Assembly (NCBI GenBank): GCA_030655315.1
Contig: JAURVT010000033.1
Coordinates: forward strand, 1-64,000
Origin: Nocardioidaceae bacterium
GTDB lineage: Bacteria > Actinomycetota > Actinomycetes > Propionibacteriales > Nocardioidaceae
DNA: 64,000 nucleotides
Reading direction: 5' to 3'
Shown piece after piece: positions 37,880-46,584 of the stretch (position 1 is the first letter of the stretch; each line of letters opens with the position of its first letter). The notes under the pieces were generated by a model. The model worked only from the letters and a program-made list of their open reading frames with translations. It did no database searches and was not told the DNA's origin. A program made the translations under genes and the position numbers.

Positions 37880-40807
37880 TCAGTCGGGGAGGAGGCCGCG
37901 GCGGCGGGCGAGGGAGGCGGCCTCGGTGCGGCCGGAGGCGCCGAGCTTGGCGAGCAGGTTGGAGACGTGGACGCTGACGGTCTTGGTGCTGATGAACAGC
38001 CGGGTGCCGATCTCGCCGTTGGTGCGGCCGTCGGCGACGAGGGCGAGCACCTCGAGCTCGCGCGGGGTCAGGACGTCGGAGCCGCGGGACGGTCGGCCGG
38101 GGCCGCGCAGGAGCGACAGCTCGGCCAGGAGCGGACGGGCACCCAGCCGCCGCGCCACCTCGCGGGCCGGGGCGGCCACCGCGTCGGACTCGGCCTGACG
38201 CCCCGCGACGCGCAGCGCCGCGGCCAGCCGGGCCTGCGACCGGGCCACCTCGAAGACGTGCCCCGACTCGCCGAAGCCCCGCACCGCCCGCTCCCAGGCC
38301 GTCACGAGGTCGTCCGGCTCCACCGACTCCCCCGCGGCGCGACGCAGGCGGAGCCGCTCGGCGGACGTGCGCGCGAGCCACGCCCGCGACTCCACCCCCT
38401 GCTGCCGCGGTCCCTCGCGGGTGGCGATGCCGCGCGCCACCTCCTCGACGTCGCCGGCCCGCTCGAGCCAGGCCGCCCGGACGTCGGGCCCGACCTCGCC
38501 GACGTGCGCCGCCAGCTGGCCCAGCAGCACCGCGCCGAAGCGCACCCGCGCGGAGAAGCGCGGCTCCCAGGTCCGGGAGAGCAGCGCGACGGCCTCGTCG
38601 TGGAAGGCGATCGCGGCCGGCACGTCACCCGCATCGGCGAGCAGCTCCACGCCCGAGCCCGCGGCCAGGATCGCGACGAACCCCTCCCGCTCCCAGGTAC
38701 GGCGGCTGTCGAGCACCGCCGGCAGGACCGACGCGTCGCCCCGACCCGCGCGGACGAGCATGGCCGCCTGGCCGACCATCGCCGCCGGGACGGGCGGGGC
38801 TGCCGCTCCGGCGAGGTCCCCGGCCGCGAGCGCGCCGTCCCAGTCGCCCGACATGTACGACGACACGATCCGCAGCACCCACGCGTCCACGCCGAACGGC
38901 GCCCAGGTGTGCCGCAGGACGCGGGCCCGCTCGGCCACGGCGGTGAACTCGGGCACGGCGCCCGCCGGGTCGCCGCCCTCCATCCGCATGGTCGCCAGGT
39001 GGTACCCGGCGCGGAGCTCGGCCACCGCGTCGCCGTCGACGCGCGCCTGCCGGGCGACGTCCTCGAGCACGTGCCGCGCGCCGTCGGGGTCACCGAGGCG
39101 CTCCTCGAGCCGGGCGACCGTCACGCGCAGGTCGGTCGCGAGTCGGGACTGGCCGCTGCGCTCGGCGAGGTCGATCGCGTGGGACGCGTCGACGATCGTC
39201 GCCTCAGTCATCTCCGGCGGCGCGGCACGGGTGTAGACCGCGAGCACGCGGGCGGTGACCTCGTCGTCGCGGACGTCGTCGAGCAGACCGTGGGCCTCGC
39301 GGGCCACCTCCCACGGGTCCACCCCCGTGTCGGCGACGAGCGCCGCGTCGGCCAGGGCGGCGAGCAGCCGGGCCCGGCGGGCGACGGACGCCGACGCGGG
39401 CAGGTGGGCGAGGGCGTCGCGCAGCATGGCCACCGCGCGGTCGACGTGCCCGCCGTCCACCGCGGCCTGCGCCGCACGCAGGGTCAGGGCGAGGACGTCG
39501 ACGCCCTCGGGCGGCTCGCCCTCGCCCAGCAGCTCCAGGGCGCGCTCGTAGTGCCGCCCGGCCTCGCCGGGACCGCCGACGCGCATGGCCTCGTCACCGG
39601 CCTCGAGGCTGGCGCGGACCGCGAGGTCGCGCTGCCCGGAGAGCCGGGCGTGCCGGGCCAGCTCGGCGGCCGAGCCCTCGACGGCTCCCGAGCCCAGCGC
39701 GCGGGCGTAGGCACCGTGCAGCCGGGTGCGCTCCCCGGGCATCAGGTCGTCGTAGACGGCCTCGGCGAGCAGCGCGTGCCGGAAGGAGTAGCGCCCCGCG
39801 TCGTCGGGCACGAGGACGTGCCGCTCGACGGCCGCGCGCAGCGCCGCGTCGAGGTCGGCGTCGGTGGTCTGCGAGACGGCCGCGAGCAGCGGGTGCGAGA
39901 CGCGACGTCCGGCGACGGACGCGGTGCGGACCACCTGGCGCGCGCCGTCGTCGAGCTGCTCCAGCCGCACGAGCAGCAGGTCGGCGAGGTCGAGCGGGAG
40001 CCCGCCGGCCGCGACCGCCCCGACCAGCTCCTCGACGAAGAACGCGTTGCCGTCGGCCCGGTCGACGATCTCGGCGACGTCGGGCTCGGCGAGCACCGAG
40101 CTCTCCAGGTCGCGGACGAGCAGGCGCACGTCGGGCTCGGCGAGCGGGTCGAGCTGCACGCGCTCGACACCGGTGACCCGGGTCCACTGCGCGACGACGG
40201 GCCGCAGCGGGTGGCGACGGTGGAGGTCGTCGGTCCGGTACGACACGACGAACCGGAGCGGCGCGTCGGCCTGGCGCGCGAGTGCCACGCTCAACACGTC
40301 GCGGGTGGACTGGTCGGCCCAGTGGGCGTCCTCGACCACGACGAGCAGCGGCGCGTCCGCGGCGAGGTCGGTGAGGGCGCCGAGCACGCCCTCGATCAGC
40401 TCGGCGCGGTCGATCGGCACCGGCACGTCGGACGAGCCCGCGCGCTGGCGGTGCCGCGGCAGCAGGCGACGGACGGAGGGGTGAGAGGCCACCAGCTCCT
40501 CGGTGCGCCGGGGGTCCTCGGCGTCGAGGCGGCCGAACATCTCGGTGAGCGGCAGCGACGGCACCTCGTCGTCGCCGAGGTCGAGGCAGTGCCCGGAGAG
40601 CACCCGCCACCCGGCGGCGCGGGCGTGCGCGCCCAGCTCGGACAGCAGGCGGGTCTTGCCGATGCCGGCGTCCCCGCCGAGCAGCACCGCGCGCGACGTC
40701 GCGACCGCGGGGTCGTCGATGCCCAGGGCGGCGACCACCTGGGCCAGCTCGGCGGCCCGGCCGACGATGCCGCCCGGGCGTGGAGGATGGAGCATGTCGT
40801 CCATCAT
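37880..40807 (-). CDS. Large LuxR-family (LAL/MalT-like) ATPase regulator
   Basis: A 975-residue transcription regulator. N-terminal AAA/NACHT-like ATPase: Walker A GGDAGIGKTRLL (about residues 44-55), Walker B LLVVVEDAHWAD (about 153-164), then WFFVEEL-like NAFFVEELVG. The middle 550 residues look like helical TPR-type repeats. The C-terminal HTH is LTPRELEVLALVADGRTNGEIGTR through TVSVHVSNLLAKLG (about 905-955). LAL proteins act as ATP-gated activators of degradation or secondary-metabolism genes. Two ATGs (40807, 40804) stand together at the start. No clear target operon is next to it, though the GMC/aldehyde dehydrogenase operon lies just upstream on the same strand. Confidence 0.9.
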   Translation of the reverse strand: MMDDMLHPPRPGGIVGRAAELAQVVAALGIDDPAVATSRAVLLGGDAGIGKTRLLSELGAHARAAGWRVLSGHCLDLGDDEVPSLPLTEMFGRLDAEDPRRTEELVASHPSVRRLLPRHRQRAGSSDVPVPIDRAELIEGVLGALTDLAADAPLLVVVEDAHWADQSTRDVLSVALARQADAPLRFVVSYRTDDLHRRHPLRPVVAQWTRVTGVERVQLDPLAEPDVRLLVRDLESSVLAEPDVAEIVDRADGNAFFVEELVGAVAAGGLPLDLADLLLVRLEQLDDGARQVVRTASVAGRRVSHPLLAAVSQTTDADLDAALRAAVERHVLVPDDAGRYSFRHALLAEAVYDDLMPGERTRLHGAYARALGSGAVEGSAAELARHARLSGQRDLAVRASLEAGDEAMRVGGPGEAGRHYERALELLGEGEPPEGVDVLALTLRAAQAAVDGGHVDRAVAMLRDALAHLPASASVARRARLLAALADAALVADTGVDPWEVAREAHGLLDDVRDDEVTARVLAVYTRAAPPEMTEATIVDASHAIDLAERSGQSRLATDLRVTVARLEERLGDPDGARHVLEDVARQARVDGDAVAELRAGYHLATMRMEGGDPAGAVPEFTAVAERARVLRHTWAPFGVDAWVLRIVSSYMSGDWDGALAAGDLAGAAAPPVPAAMVGQAAMLVRAGRGDASVLPAVLDSRRTWEREGFVAILAAGSGVELLADAGDVPAAIAFHDEAVALLSRTWEPRFSARVRFGAVLLGQLAAHVGEVGPDVRAAWLERAGDVEEVARGIATREGPRQQGVESRAWLARTSAERLRLRRAAGESVEPDDLVTAWERAVRGFGESGHVFEVARSQARLAAALRVAGRQAESDAVAAPAREVARRLGARPLLAELSLLRGPGRPSRGSDVLTPRELEVLALVADGRTNGEIGTRLFISTKTVSVHVSNLLAKLGASGRTEAASLARRRGLLPD

Positions 40808-40840
40808 CGCCCGGACGCCGACCTCACGTCACCGGCTCGC

Positions 40841-40981
40841 TCAGCGGGCCCGGGCGCGCCGCGTCAGCCGGCGGGCACGGCGCACGACGGCGGCCTGCTG
40901 CTCGTTCTCGATGAACCGGCGTGCGCGGTCGTGGCGGTACTCGATCTCGGCCATCAGGCTCGGGTCGATGCGTGCGTCCAT
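40841..40981 (-). CDS. Small basic protein, 46 aa, unknown function
   Basis: No family recognised. The ATG at 40981 has a GGAG 6 nt upstream. The product is helical-looking and very basic at its C-terminus (RRARRLTRRARAR), with MAEIEYRHDRARRFIEN before it, so it could bind nucleic acid or membrane. It lies 33 nt upstream of the LuxR gene on the same strand and may be co-transcribed with it. A stem-loop at 41000-41018 precedes its ribosome site. A longer frame to 41362 overlaps the GNAT gene out of frame and was rejected. Confidence 0.6.
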   Translation of the reverse strand: MDARIDPSLMAEIEYRHDRARRFIENEQQAAVVRRARRLTRRARAR

Positions 40982-40999
40982 GGTCTGCTCCGTCCCTCG

Positions 41000-41018
41000 G
41001 CCACCTCGTGCAGGTGGC
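41000..41018. promoter_or_regulatory. Stem-loop just upstream of the 46-aa gene
   Basis: GCCACCT (41000-41006) and AGGTGGC (41012-41018) pair around 5 nt. In the message it would lie about 10 nt before the GGAG of the 46-aa gene and could affect its translation. It is short and may be chance in such GC-rich DNA. Confidence 0.3.
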
Positions 41019-41039
41019 GTCGAGGTCGACGATGCGGCC

Positions 41040-41106
41040 CTGAGGTAGCACCGGACATCGGCCGAGCTCCCTATCTCCGGCGTCGGCGCGGCCGTCGCTA
41101 CCTCAG
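41040..41106. repeat. Spaced 10-bp inverted repeat at the end of the GNAT gene
   Basis: CTGAGGTAGC (41040-41049) and GCTACCTCAG (41097-41106) are perfect inverted copies 47 nt apart. The second covers the GNAT stop codon (41103-41105). It may be paired operator half-sites upstream of the 46-aa/LuxR unit or a long-loop terminator of the GNAT operon. Confidence 0.35.
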
Positions 41107-41651
41107 ACGGCCCGTGCGGGGCGCTCGAGCACGAGCTCGCGACCGTCCTCCTCGTCCCACTGCTCGCCGACGTGCACGAACCCGTGCGCGTCGAGCAGCG
41201 CCCGCGACGCGACGTTGTCGGGACGCACGCTCGCGCGGACGGCGCCCACCCCGGGCATGGCGGCCGCCACCTCGAGCAGCACCAGCAACGCGGCGCGCGC
41301 GTGGCCGCGGCGACGGTGCGCCGGGTCGGTGGCGTACCCGACCTCGACGGTGCCCCCGGCATCGGGACGTCCGTGGAAGCCGGCCCGGCCGACCACCACG
41401 CCCGCGTCGACCACGAGCCGGGTGACCCACGGCGCGTCCGCGGGCTGGTCGGCCACCTGGTCGCGTCGCCGCCGCCAGGTGCCCCGGCACTCCTCGCCGA
41501 CCAGGTAGGCGGTGAGGGGCAGCCCGCTCAGCGCCGAGGCGGCCGCCAGGTCGCCGTCGGCGAGCGCCACCAGCACCGGGTGCGGCACGAGCACGAGCGA
41601 GCGCCCTGCCGCCTCGGGCACCCGCGACGTCCAGGGGTCCTGGGTCACCAC
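41103..41651 (-). CDS. GNAT family N-acetyltransferase
   Basis: A 182-residue acetyl-CoA-dependent acetyltransferase of the RimJ/RimL type. The acetyl-CoA motif is VEVGYATDPAHRRRGHARAAL (Q/RxxGxG/A region; about residues 103-123), followed by VRASVRPDNVASRALLDAHGF. It is the last gene of the GMC-aldehyde dehydrogenase-GNAT operon, starting 4 nt after the dehydrogenase stop. The substrate is unknown. GTG start; the second codon is also GTG. Confidence 0.87.
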   Translation of the reverse strand: MVTQDPWTSRVPEAAGRSLVLVPHPVLVALADGDLAAASALSGLPLTAYLVGEECRGTWRRRRDQVADQPADAPWVTRLVVDAGVVVGRAGFHGRPDAGGTVEVGYATDPAHRRRGHARAALLVLLEVAAAMPGVGAVRASVRPDNVASRALLDAHGFVHVGEQWDEEDGRELVLERPARAV

Positions 41652-41655
41652 CTCG

Positions 41656-43242
41656 TCAGGGACGGCGGGCGATGCCCGCCAGCTTGGTGATGGTCGCGCC
41701 GATGCGCGAGCCGGCCTCCTTGGGCAACGTCGAGGCGCCGCCGTGGAGCACGGTGATGATCTGGCTGAGCTGGCGGTCGGCGGCGGCCGTGCGGGTGAAC
41801 GACATCAGGTTCAGCGGCGGCTTGATCCGCTGGCGGGCGACGGCGTGGGCGTAGGTGAACTCGCGCAGCCCGTCGGGGCCGTGGATGCGGCCGAAGCCCG
41901 AGGCCCCGACACCGCCGAAGGGGAGCGACGGGATCGCCGCGAAGCTGATCACCGCGTTCACCGACGTCATGCCCGACCGGATCCTCGACGCGATCTCGGC
42001 ACCGCGCGCCCGGGAGAACACCGCGCCGCCGAGGCCGTAGGAGGTGGCGTTGGTGCGCTCGACCGCCTCGTCCATGTCGCGCACCCGGGTGACGGTGAGC
42101 GTGGGGCCGAAGGTCTCCTGCGTCACCGCGGTCGAGTCCTCGGGGGTGTCGAGCAGGACGGTGGGCTGCACGTAGCGGTCGCCGACGGCGTCGAGGCCAC
42201 CGACGAGCGCACGGGCGCCCTTGTCGAGCGCGTCCTGGACGTGCGAGCGGATGACGTCCAGCTGTGACGGCATGGTGATCGGGCCCAGCTTCGCGCCCTC
42301 CCCCGCGCCGGCGACGAGCCCGCGCGTCGCCTTCTCGACCTCCACCACGAAGTCGTCGTAGACGCGCTCGTGAACGTAGACCCGCTCGATGCCGATGCAG
42401 GTCTGGCCGGCGTTGGACATGCCGCCCCAGACGGCCGCGTCGGCCGCGGCGGCGAGGTCGGCGTCGTCGTCGACGATCAGCGCGTCCTTGCCGCCGGCCT
42501 CGATGATCACCGGGGTGAGGTGCTCCGCCGCGGCGGCCATCACCTTCTTGCCGGTGGCCGTGGAGCCGGTGAAGGCGATCTTGTCGACGCCGGACGACGA
42601 CGCGAGCGCGCCGCCCGTGGCGCCGAGGCCCGTCACCAGGCCGAGGAGGGCACGGTCCGGCACGACCTCGCGCAGGCTGTCGGCCAGCCAGCGCCCGACG
42701 CCGGGCGTCAGCTCGCTGGGCTTGAACACGACGGTGTTGCCCGCGGCGAGCGCGTAGGCGATGGAGCCCATCGGGGTGAAGACCGGGTAGTTCCACGGGC
42801 CGATGACGCCGACGACGCCCAGCGGCTTGTACTCCACGGTCGCGGCCTGGTTGGCCATCAGCAGGCCGGGCGCGACGCCGCGCGGGCCGAGCACCTTCCG
42901 GGCGTGGCCGGCGGCCCAGGCGAGGTGGTCGATCGCGAGCGCGATCTCCATCGTCGCGTCGGCGTGCGGCTTGCCGGTCTCGCGGTGCACGACGTCGGCG
43001 AGCTGGGCCATCCGGCGCGTGATGACCCCCCGCCACCTGCCCAGCACGTCGGCGCGCTCGGCGAACGTCAGCGCCGACCACCAGGTGGACGCCTCGCGGG
43101 CCGCGGCGACGGCGGCCTCGACGTCGGCGACGGTGTGCACCGGGTAGGTGTCGACGACGTCGCCGGTGGCGGGGTCCAGGGAGTCGAACGTCTCGTGGTC
43201 GGGCTCGCGGACCTCGGCGGGCCTCTCGTCGATCGCGGTCAT
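41656..43242 (-). CDS. NAD(P)-dependent aldehyde dehydrogenase
   Basis: Oxidises an aldehyde to its acid. The 528-residue protein has the Rossmann motif FTGSTATGKKVM, the general base Glu in IIEAGGKDALIV (about residue 250) and the nucleophile Cys in NAGQTCIGIERVYV (about 284). PWNYPVFTP is the conserved binding block. The last 70 residues extend beyond the usual core and are basic and helical. It overlaps the GMC oxidoreductase stop by 4 nt, so alcohol to aldehyde to acid conversion is likely one pathway. Confidence 0.92.
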   Translation of the reverse strand: MTAIDERPAEVREPDHETFDSLDPATGDVVDTYPVHTVADVEAAVAAAREASTWWSALTFAERADVLGRWRGVITRRMAQLADVVHRETGKPHADATMEIALAIDHLAWAAGHARKVLGPRGVAPGLLMANQAATVEYKPLGVVGVIGPWNYPVFTPMGSIAYALAAGNTVVFKPSELTPGVGRWLADSLREVVPDRALLGLVTGLGATGGALASSSGVDKIAFTGSTATGKKVMAAAAEHLTPVIIEAGGKDALIVDDDADLAAAADAAVWGGMSNAGQTCIGIERVYVHERVYDDFVVEVEKATRGLVAGAGEGAKLGPITMPSQLDVIRSHVQDALDKGARALVGGLDAVGDRYVQPTVLLDTPEDSTAVTQETFGPTLTVTRVRDMDEAVERTNATSYGLGGAVFSRARGAEIASRIRSGMTSVNAVISFAAIPSLPFGGVGASGFGRIHGPDGLREFTYAHAVARQRIKPPLNLMSFTRTAAADRQLSQIITVLHGGASTLPKEAGSRIGATITKLAGIARRP

Positions 43243-44861
43243 CGGGCGTCCTTCGGGGTCGAGCGGGGGCGGGGCGCGGCACGGCCGCGCAGCAGGTCGG
43301 CGGCCTTCTCGCCGATCATGATCGTGGGCGCGTTGGTGTTGCCGCGGGGCACCACCGGCATCACCGACGCGTCAGCCACGCGGAGACCCTCCACGCCGCG
43401 CACGCGCAGCTCGGGGTCGACGACGGACTGCTCGCCGCTGCCCATCGCGCACGTGCCGACGGGGTGGTAGAGCGTCTGCGTGGTCTGGCGGACGTGCTCC
43501 TCGACGTCGGCCGTCGACTCCGACGCGGGCATCTGCGGCCCGTCGAGGAAGCGGGCGAACGGGCCCGACCGGGCGATGTCGTAGGCGCGCTCCATGCCGG
43601 CGACGATCGCGTCGTGGTCGGTCTGGTCCTCGAGGTAGCGCGGGTCGATCTCGGGGTGCCAGCGCGGGTCGGTGGAGCGCAGCCGCACGTGGCCGCGGCT
43701 CTTGGGGTCGACCAGCGTCGACGCGACGGTCACGCCGCGCGAGAGCGCCTCGCGCAGCCCGTTGTCCCAGAACCCCGCCGGCGCCATGTGGAACTGCACG
43801 TCGGGGGCCGCGAGCCCGTCGCGGCTGGCGAAGAAGGCCCCGGCCTCGGCGACGTTGGACACCAGCGGCCCGGTGCCCGTGGCCTTCCAGCGCAGCAGGT
43901 TGGTCAGCCCGGCGAGCTCGGTCAGGTCGGAGGTGCCCCGGGTGTTCCACAGGACGCCGGTGACGGGGTGGTCGTGCAGGTTCTCGCCCACGCCGGGCAG
44001 GTCGACGACGACGTCGACGCCCACGTCGCGCAGGTGTGCCGCCGGGCCGATGCCCGACAGCATCAGCAGCTGCGGCGTGTTGAGCGTGCCGCCCGACAGC
44101 ACCACCTCGGCGGACGCGTGCACGGCATGGGTGGCGTCGTCCTGGAGGTACTCCACGCCGACGGCGCGGGTGCCCTCGAGGAGCACGCGGGTGACGAGCG
44201 CGCCCGTGCGGACGGTGAGGTTGGGGCGTCCCGTCGCGGGACGGATGAACGCGTCGGCGACCGACCAGCGCCGTCCGCGGTGGTGGGTGACCTGGTAGAG
44301 GCCGGCCCCCTCCTGCTCGGCGCCGTTGAAGTCGTCGTTGGGCTTGAGCCCGGCCGCGACGGCCGACTCGACCCAGGCATGGCTCAGCTCGTGGGTGAAC
44401 CGGCGGTCCTCGACGTGCAGGGCGCCGCCCCGTCCGTGGTACGGACCACCGAGCCGGTCGTTGTCCTCGCTGCGCACGAAGTACGGCAGCACGTCCTCGT
44501 AGCCCCAGCCCGTGGCGCCGTGCGCGTCGCGCCAGCCGTCGTAGTCGGCGCGGTTGCCACGGATGTAGATCATCGCGTTCATCGACGAGCAGCCGCCGAG
44601 GGCCTTCATCCGCGGCCAGTAGGCACGGCGGCCGGCGAGCTGCTTCTGCGGCGTGGTCTCGTACTTCCAGTCCCACCGGGTCTTGAACAGCGACGAGAAC
44701 GCGGCAGGGATCTTGATCTCGTCCGCGTCGTCGACGGGCCCGGCCTCGAGCAGGAGGACGCGGGTGCCGGGGTCCTCGCTCAGACGGGCGGCGACGACGC
44801 CGCCCGCGCTCCCCGAGCCGACCACCACGTAGTCGAACTCCTCCGTTGCCGGACCTGCCAT
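43239..44861 (-). CDS. GMC family FAD-dependent oxidoreductase (choline dehydrogenase-like)
   Basis: Oxidises a primary alcohol using FAD. The 540-residue protein starts with the dinucleotide fold VVVGSGSAGGVVAARLSE, has the GMC signatures ALGGCSSMNAMIYIRGN and SGGTLNTPQLLMLSGIGP, and ends with the active-site His/Asn region YHPVGTCAMG and VMPVVPRGNTNAPTIMIGE. Together with the aldehyde dehydrogenase it resembles choline-to-betaine or aliphatic/polyethylene-glycol alcohol pathways; the substrate is open. The ATG has GGAGG 6 nt before it. Confidence 0.92.
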   Translation of the reverse strand: MAGPATEEFDYVVVGSGSAGGVVAARLSEDPGTRVLLLEAGPVDDADEIKIPAAFSSLFKTRWDWKYETTPQKQLAGRRAYWPRMKALGGCSSMNAMIYIRGNRADYDGWRDAHGATGWGYEDVLPYFVRSEDNDRLGGPYHGRGGALHVEDRRFTHELSHAWVESAVAAGLKPNDDFNGAEQEGAGLYQVTHHRGRRWSVADAFIRPATGRPNLTVRTGALVTRVLLEGTRAVGVEYLQDDATHAVHASAEVVLSGGTLNTPQLLMLSGIGPAAHLRDVGVDVVVDLPGVGENLHDHPVTGVLWNTRGTSDLTELAGLTNLLRWKATGTGPLVSNVAEAGAFFASRDGLAAPDVQFHMAPAGFWDNGLREALSRGVTVASTLVDPKSRGHVRLRSTDPRWHPEIDPRYLEDQTDHDAIVAGMERAYDIARSGPFARFLDGPQMPASESTADVEEHVRQTTQTLYHPVGTCAMGSGEQSVVDPELRVRGVEGLRVADASVMPVVPRGNTNAPTIMIGEKAADLLRGRAAPRPRSTPKDAR

Positions 44862-44892
44862 GCGAGCCTCCGAGTCGTGCGACGTTGGTCAC

Positions 44893-44898
44893 AAGTTA
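44893..44898 (-). promoter_or_regulatory. -10 box of the GMC-ALDH-GNAT operon
   Basis: TAACTT on the minus strand fits TANNNT; transcription would start near 44886, leaving a 25-nt leader with GGAGG. Just upstream, GCTGG and CCAGC (about 44902-44925) can form the menD terminator stem. So the operon is separate from menD although only 73 nt away. Confidence 0.5.
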
Positions 44899-44934
44899 CG
44901 CGCTGGTAGCAAGCGCTGCCAGCGGCGGGGGTCG

Positions 44935-46584
44935 TCAGGCGAGACGGGCGCAGGCGGCCAGCCGCGCGTCCAGGCCACGGCGGCGGGAGCGGTCGAGCGG
45001 CACCTCGACCACCTCGACGCCGTGGCAGTCCGAGGCGAGCACGTCACGCAGCCTCCCGAGGTCGGTGACGCGCTCGTGCGGGACGCCCGCGGCGGCGCAC
45101 CACGCGCCCAGGTCGGCACCGGTGGGGGTGGCGAAGAGCCGCTCGAAGGTGGCGGCGCGCGACGCGTCGCCGTGCTCGAGGCCGGAGAAGATGCTGCCGC
45201 CGTCGTCGGAGGCGACCACGATCCGCAGGTCGGGGCGCGGCTCGTGCGGCCCGAGCAGCAGTCCGTTGGTGTCGTGCAGGAACGTCAGGTCGCCGACGTA
45301 CGCGAGCGCGTGGCTGGACCGCCGCGCCAGCGCGACGCCGATCGCGGTCGACACCATGCCGTCGATGCCAGCCAGGCCGCGGTTGGCCATCACCATCCGC
45401 CGCTCCCCCACGGGGTGCGCGACCGCCATCAGGTCGAGGTCGCGCACGGGGCTCGACGAGCCGACGACGAGCAGGCCACCGGGACGCAAAGCCGCCGACA
45501 CCTCGTGCGCGAGCACCTGCGGCGCGATCGCCGGCTCAGCGGACAGGACCTCGTCCATCGCCTGCCGGGTGGCGGCGTCGGCGGTGGCCCAGCGGTCGCG
45601 CCAGGCGGGGTCGTCGGGGCCGTCCACGCCGGCGGCACCGAGCACGCGCGCCACCTGGTTGCCGGGGTCGGGCCGGGTGCCCGATCCCACCGCGACCACC
45701 TCGACGTCGGGGCGCGACAGCAGCCGTGTGACGGGTCGCGACAGCGTCGGGTGACCGAGGACGACCACGCGCTCGACCGCGTCGGCGAGCTCGGGCAGGC
45801 CCAGCAGCAGCCGGTAGGCGCCGATCGGGGCCGTGCCGGTGCGCGAGCCCGACGACGGCTCGGCGAGCAGCGGCCAGCCGGCGCGCTCGGCGAGCTGACG
45901 GGCGGGCGGGCCCGCGTCGTCCCCGGCGACGACGACCGTGCGCGGGCCGAGCGGGAGCGTGACGCGCTCGTGGGCCTCCTCGCGGAGGTCGAGCGACCAC
46001 GCCAGGCCGTCGGGGCGACCCGCGAGCGAGGCGGGCAGCCCGGTGTCGTCGTCGGGCACCAGCGGGTCGCGCAGGCAGACGTCGACGTGCACCGGGCCGA
46101 GGCGGGTGGCCTGGAGCGCCCGGCTGAGCGCCGCGCGCCAGGGGCCGGACGTGGCCGGCACGACGTCGGGCGCGGGCAGCTCGACGTAGGCCCGGACCGC
46201 GCCGCCGAACACCTTGACCTGGTCGGTGACCTGGTTCGCGCCGGTCCCCCGCAGCTCGGCGGGCCGGTCGGCGCTGAGCACGACCAGCGGGACGCCCGCG
46301 TGGTGCGCCTCGAGCACCGCGGGGTGCAGGTTGACCACGGCGGTGCCCGACGTCGTCACGACCGGGACGGGGCGGTGCGAGCCCTTGGCCAGGCCGAGCG
46401 CGAGGAACCCGGCGCTGCGCTCGTCGACCCGGACGTGGAGGCGGAGCAGGCCGGCGGCGTCGGCCGCGTGCAGCGCGTAGGCGAGCGGGGCGCTACGCGA
46501 GCCGGGCGCGAGCACGGCCTCGCGGACGCCGTGCCGCACCAGCTCGTCGACGATCACCCGGGCGAGCGCGGTGGACGGGTTCAC
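44935..46584 (-). CDS. menD: 2-succinyl-5-enolpyruvyl-6-hydroxy-3-cyclohexene-1-carboxylate synthase
   Basis: A thiamine diphosphate enzyme that joins isochorismate and 2-oxoglutarate in menaquinone synthesis. The 549-residue protein has VLAPGSRSAPLAYALH and VRVDERSAGFLALGLAKGS near the N-terminus, TSGTAVVNLHPAVLEAHHAG (ThDP-binding side), and the ThDP motif YVGDLTFLHDTNGLL late. The GTG start at 46584 overlaps the menC stop by 4 nt; the longer upstream frame overlaps menC out of frame. Confidence 0.94.
   Translation of the reverse strand: MNPSTALARVIVDELVRHGVREAVLAPGSRSAPLAYALHAADAAGLLRLHVRVDERSAGFLALGLAKGSHRPVPVVTTSGTAVVNLHPAVLEAHHAGVPLVVLSADRPAELRGTGANQVTDQVKVFGGAVRAYVELPAPDVVPATSGPWRAALSRALQATRLGPVHVDVCLRDPLVPDDDTGLPASLAGRPDGLAWSLDLREEAHERVTLPLGPRTVVVAGDDAGPPARQLAERAGWPLLAEPSSGSRTGTAPIGAYRLLLGLPELADAVERVVVLGHPTLSRPVTRLLSRPDVEVVAVGSGTRPDPGNQVARVLGAAGVDGPDDPAWRDRWATADAATRQAMDEVLSAEPAIAPQVLAHEVSAALRPGGLLVVGSSSPVRDLDLMAVAHPVGERRMVMANRGLAGIDGMVSTAIGVALARRSSHALAYVGDLTFLHDTNGLLLGPHEPRPDLRIVVASDDGGSIFSGLEHGDASRAATFERLFATPTGADLGAWCAAAGVPHERVTDLGRLRDVLASDCHGVEVVEVPLDRSRRRGLDARLAACARLA

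Noticed and set aside
40841-41362. 173-codon minus-strand frame covering the 46-aa gene
   Set aside because: Its upstream part overlaps the GNAT gene in another frame; only the last 46 codons follow a ribosome site.
37829-41425. 1198-codon open frame on the plus strand
   Set aside because: It is antisense to the LuxR/LAL gene, which has complete Walker and HTH motifs; the plus-strand product has no recognisable domain.
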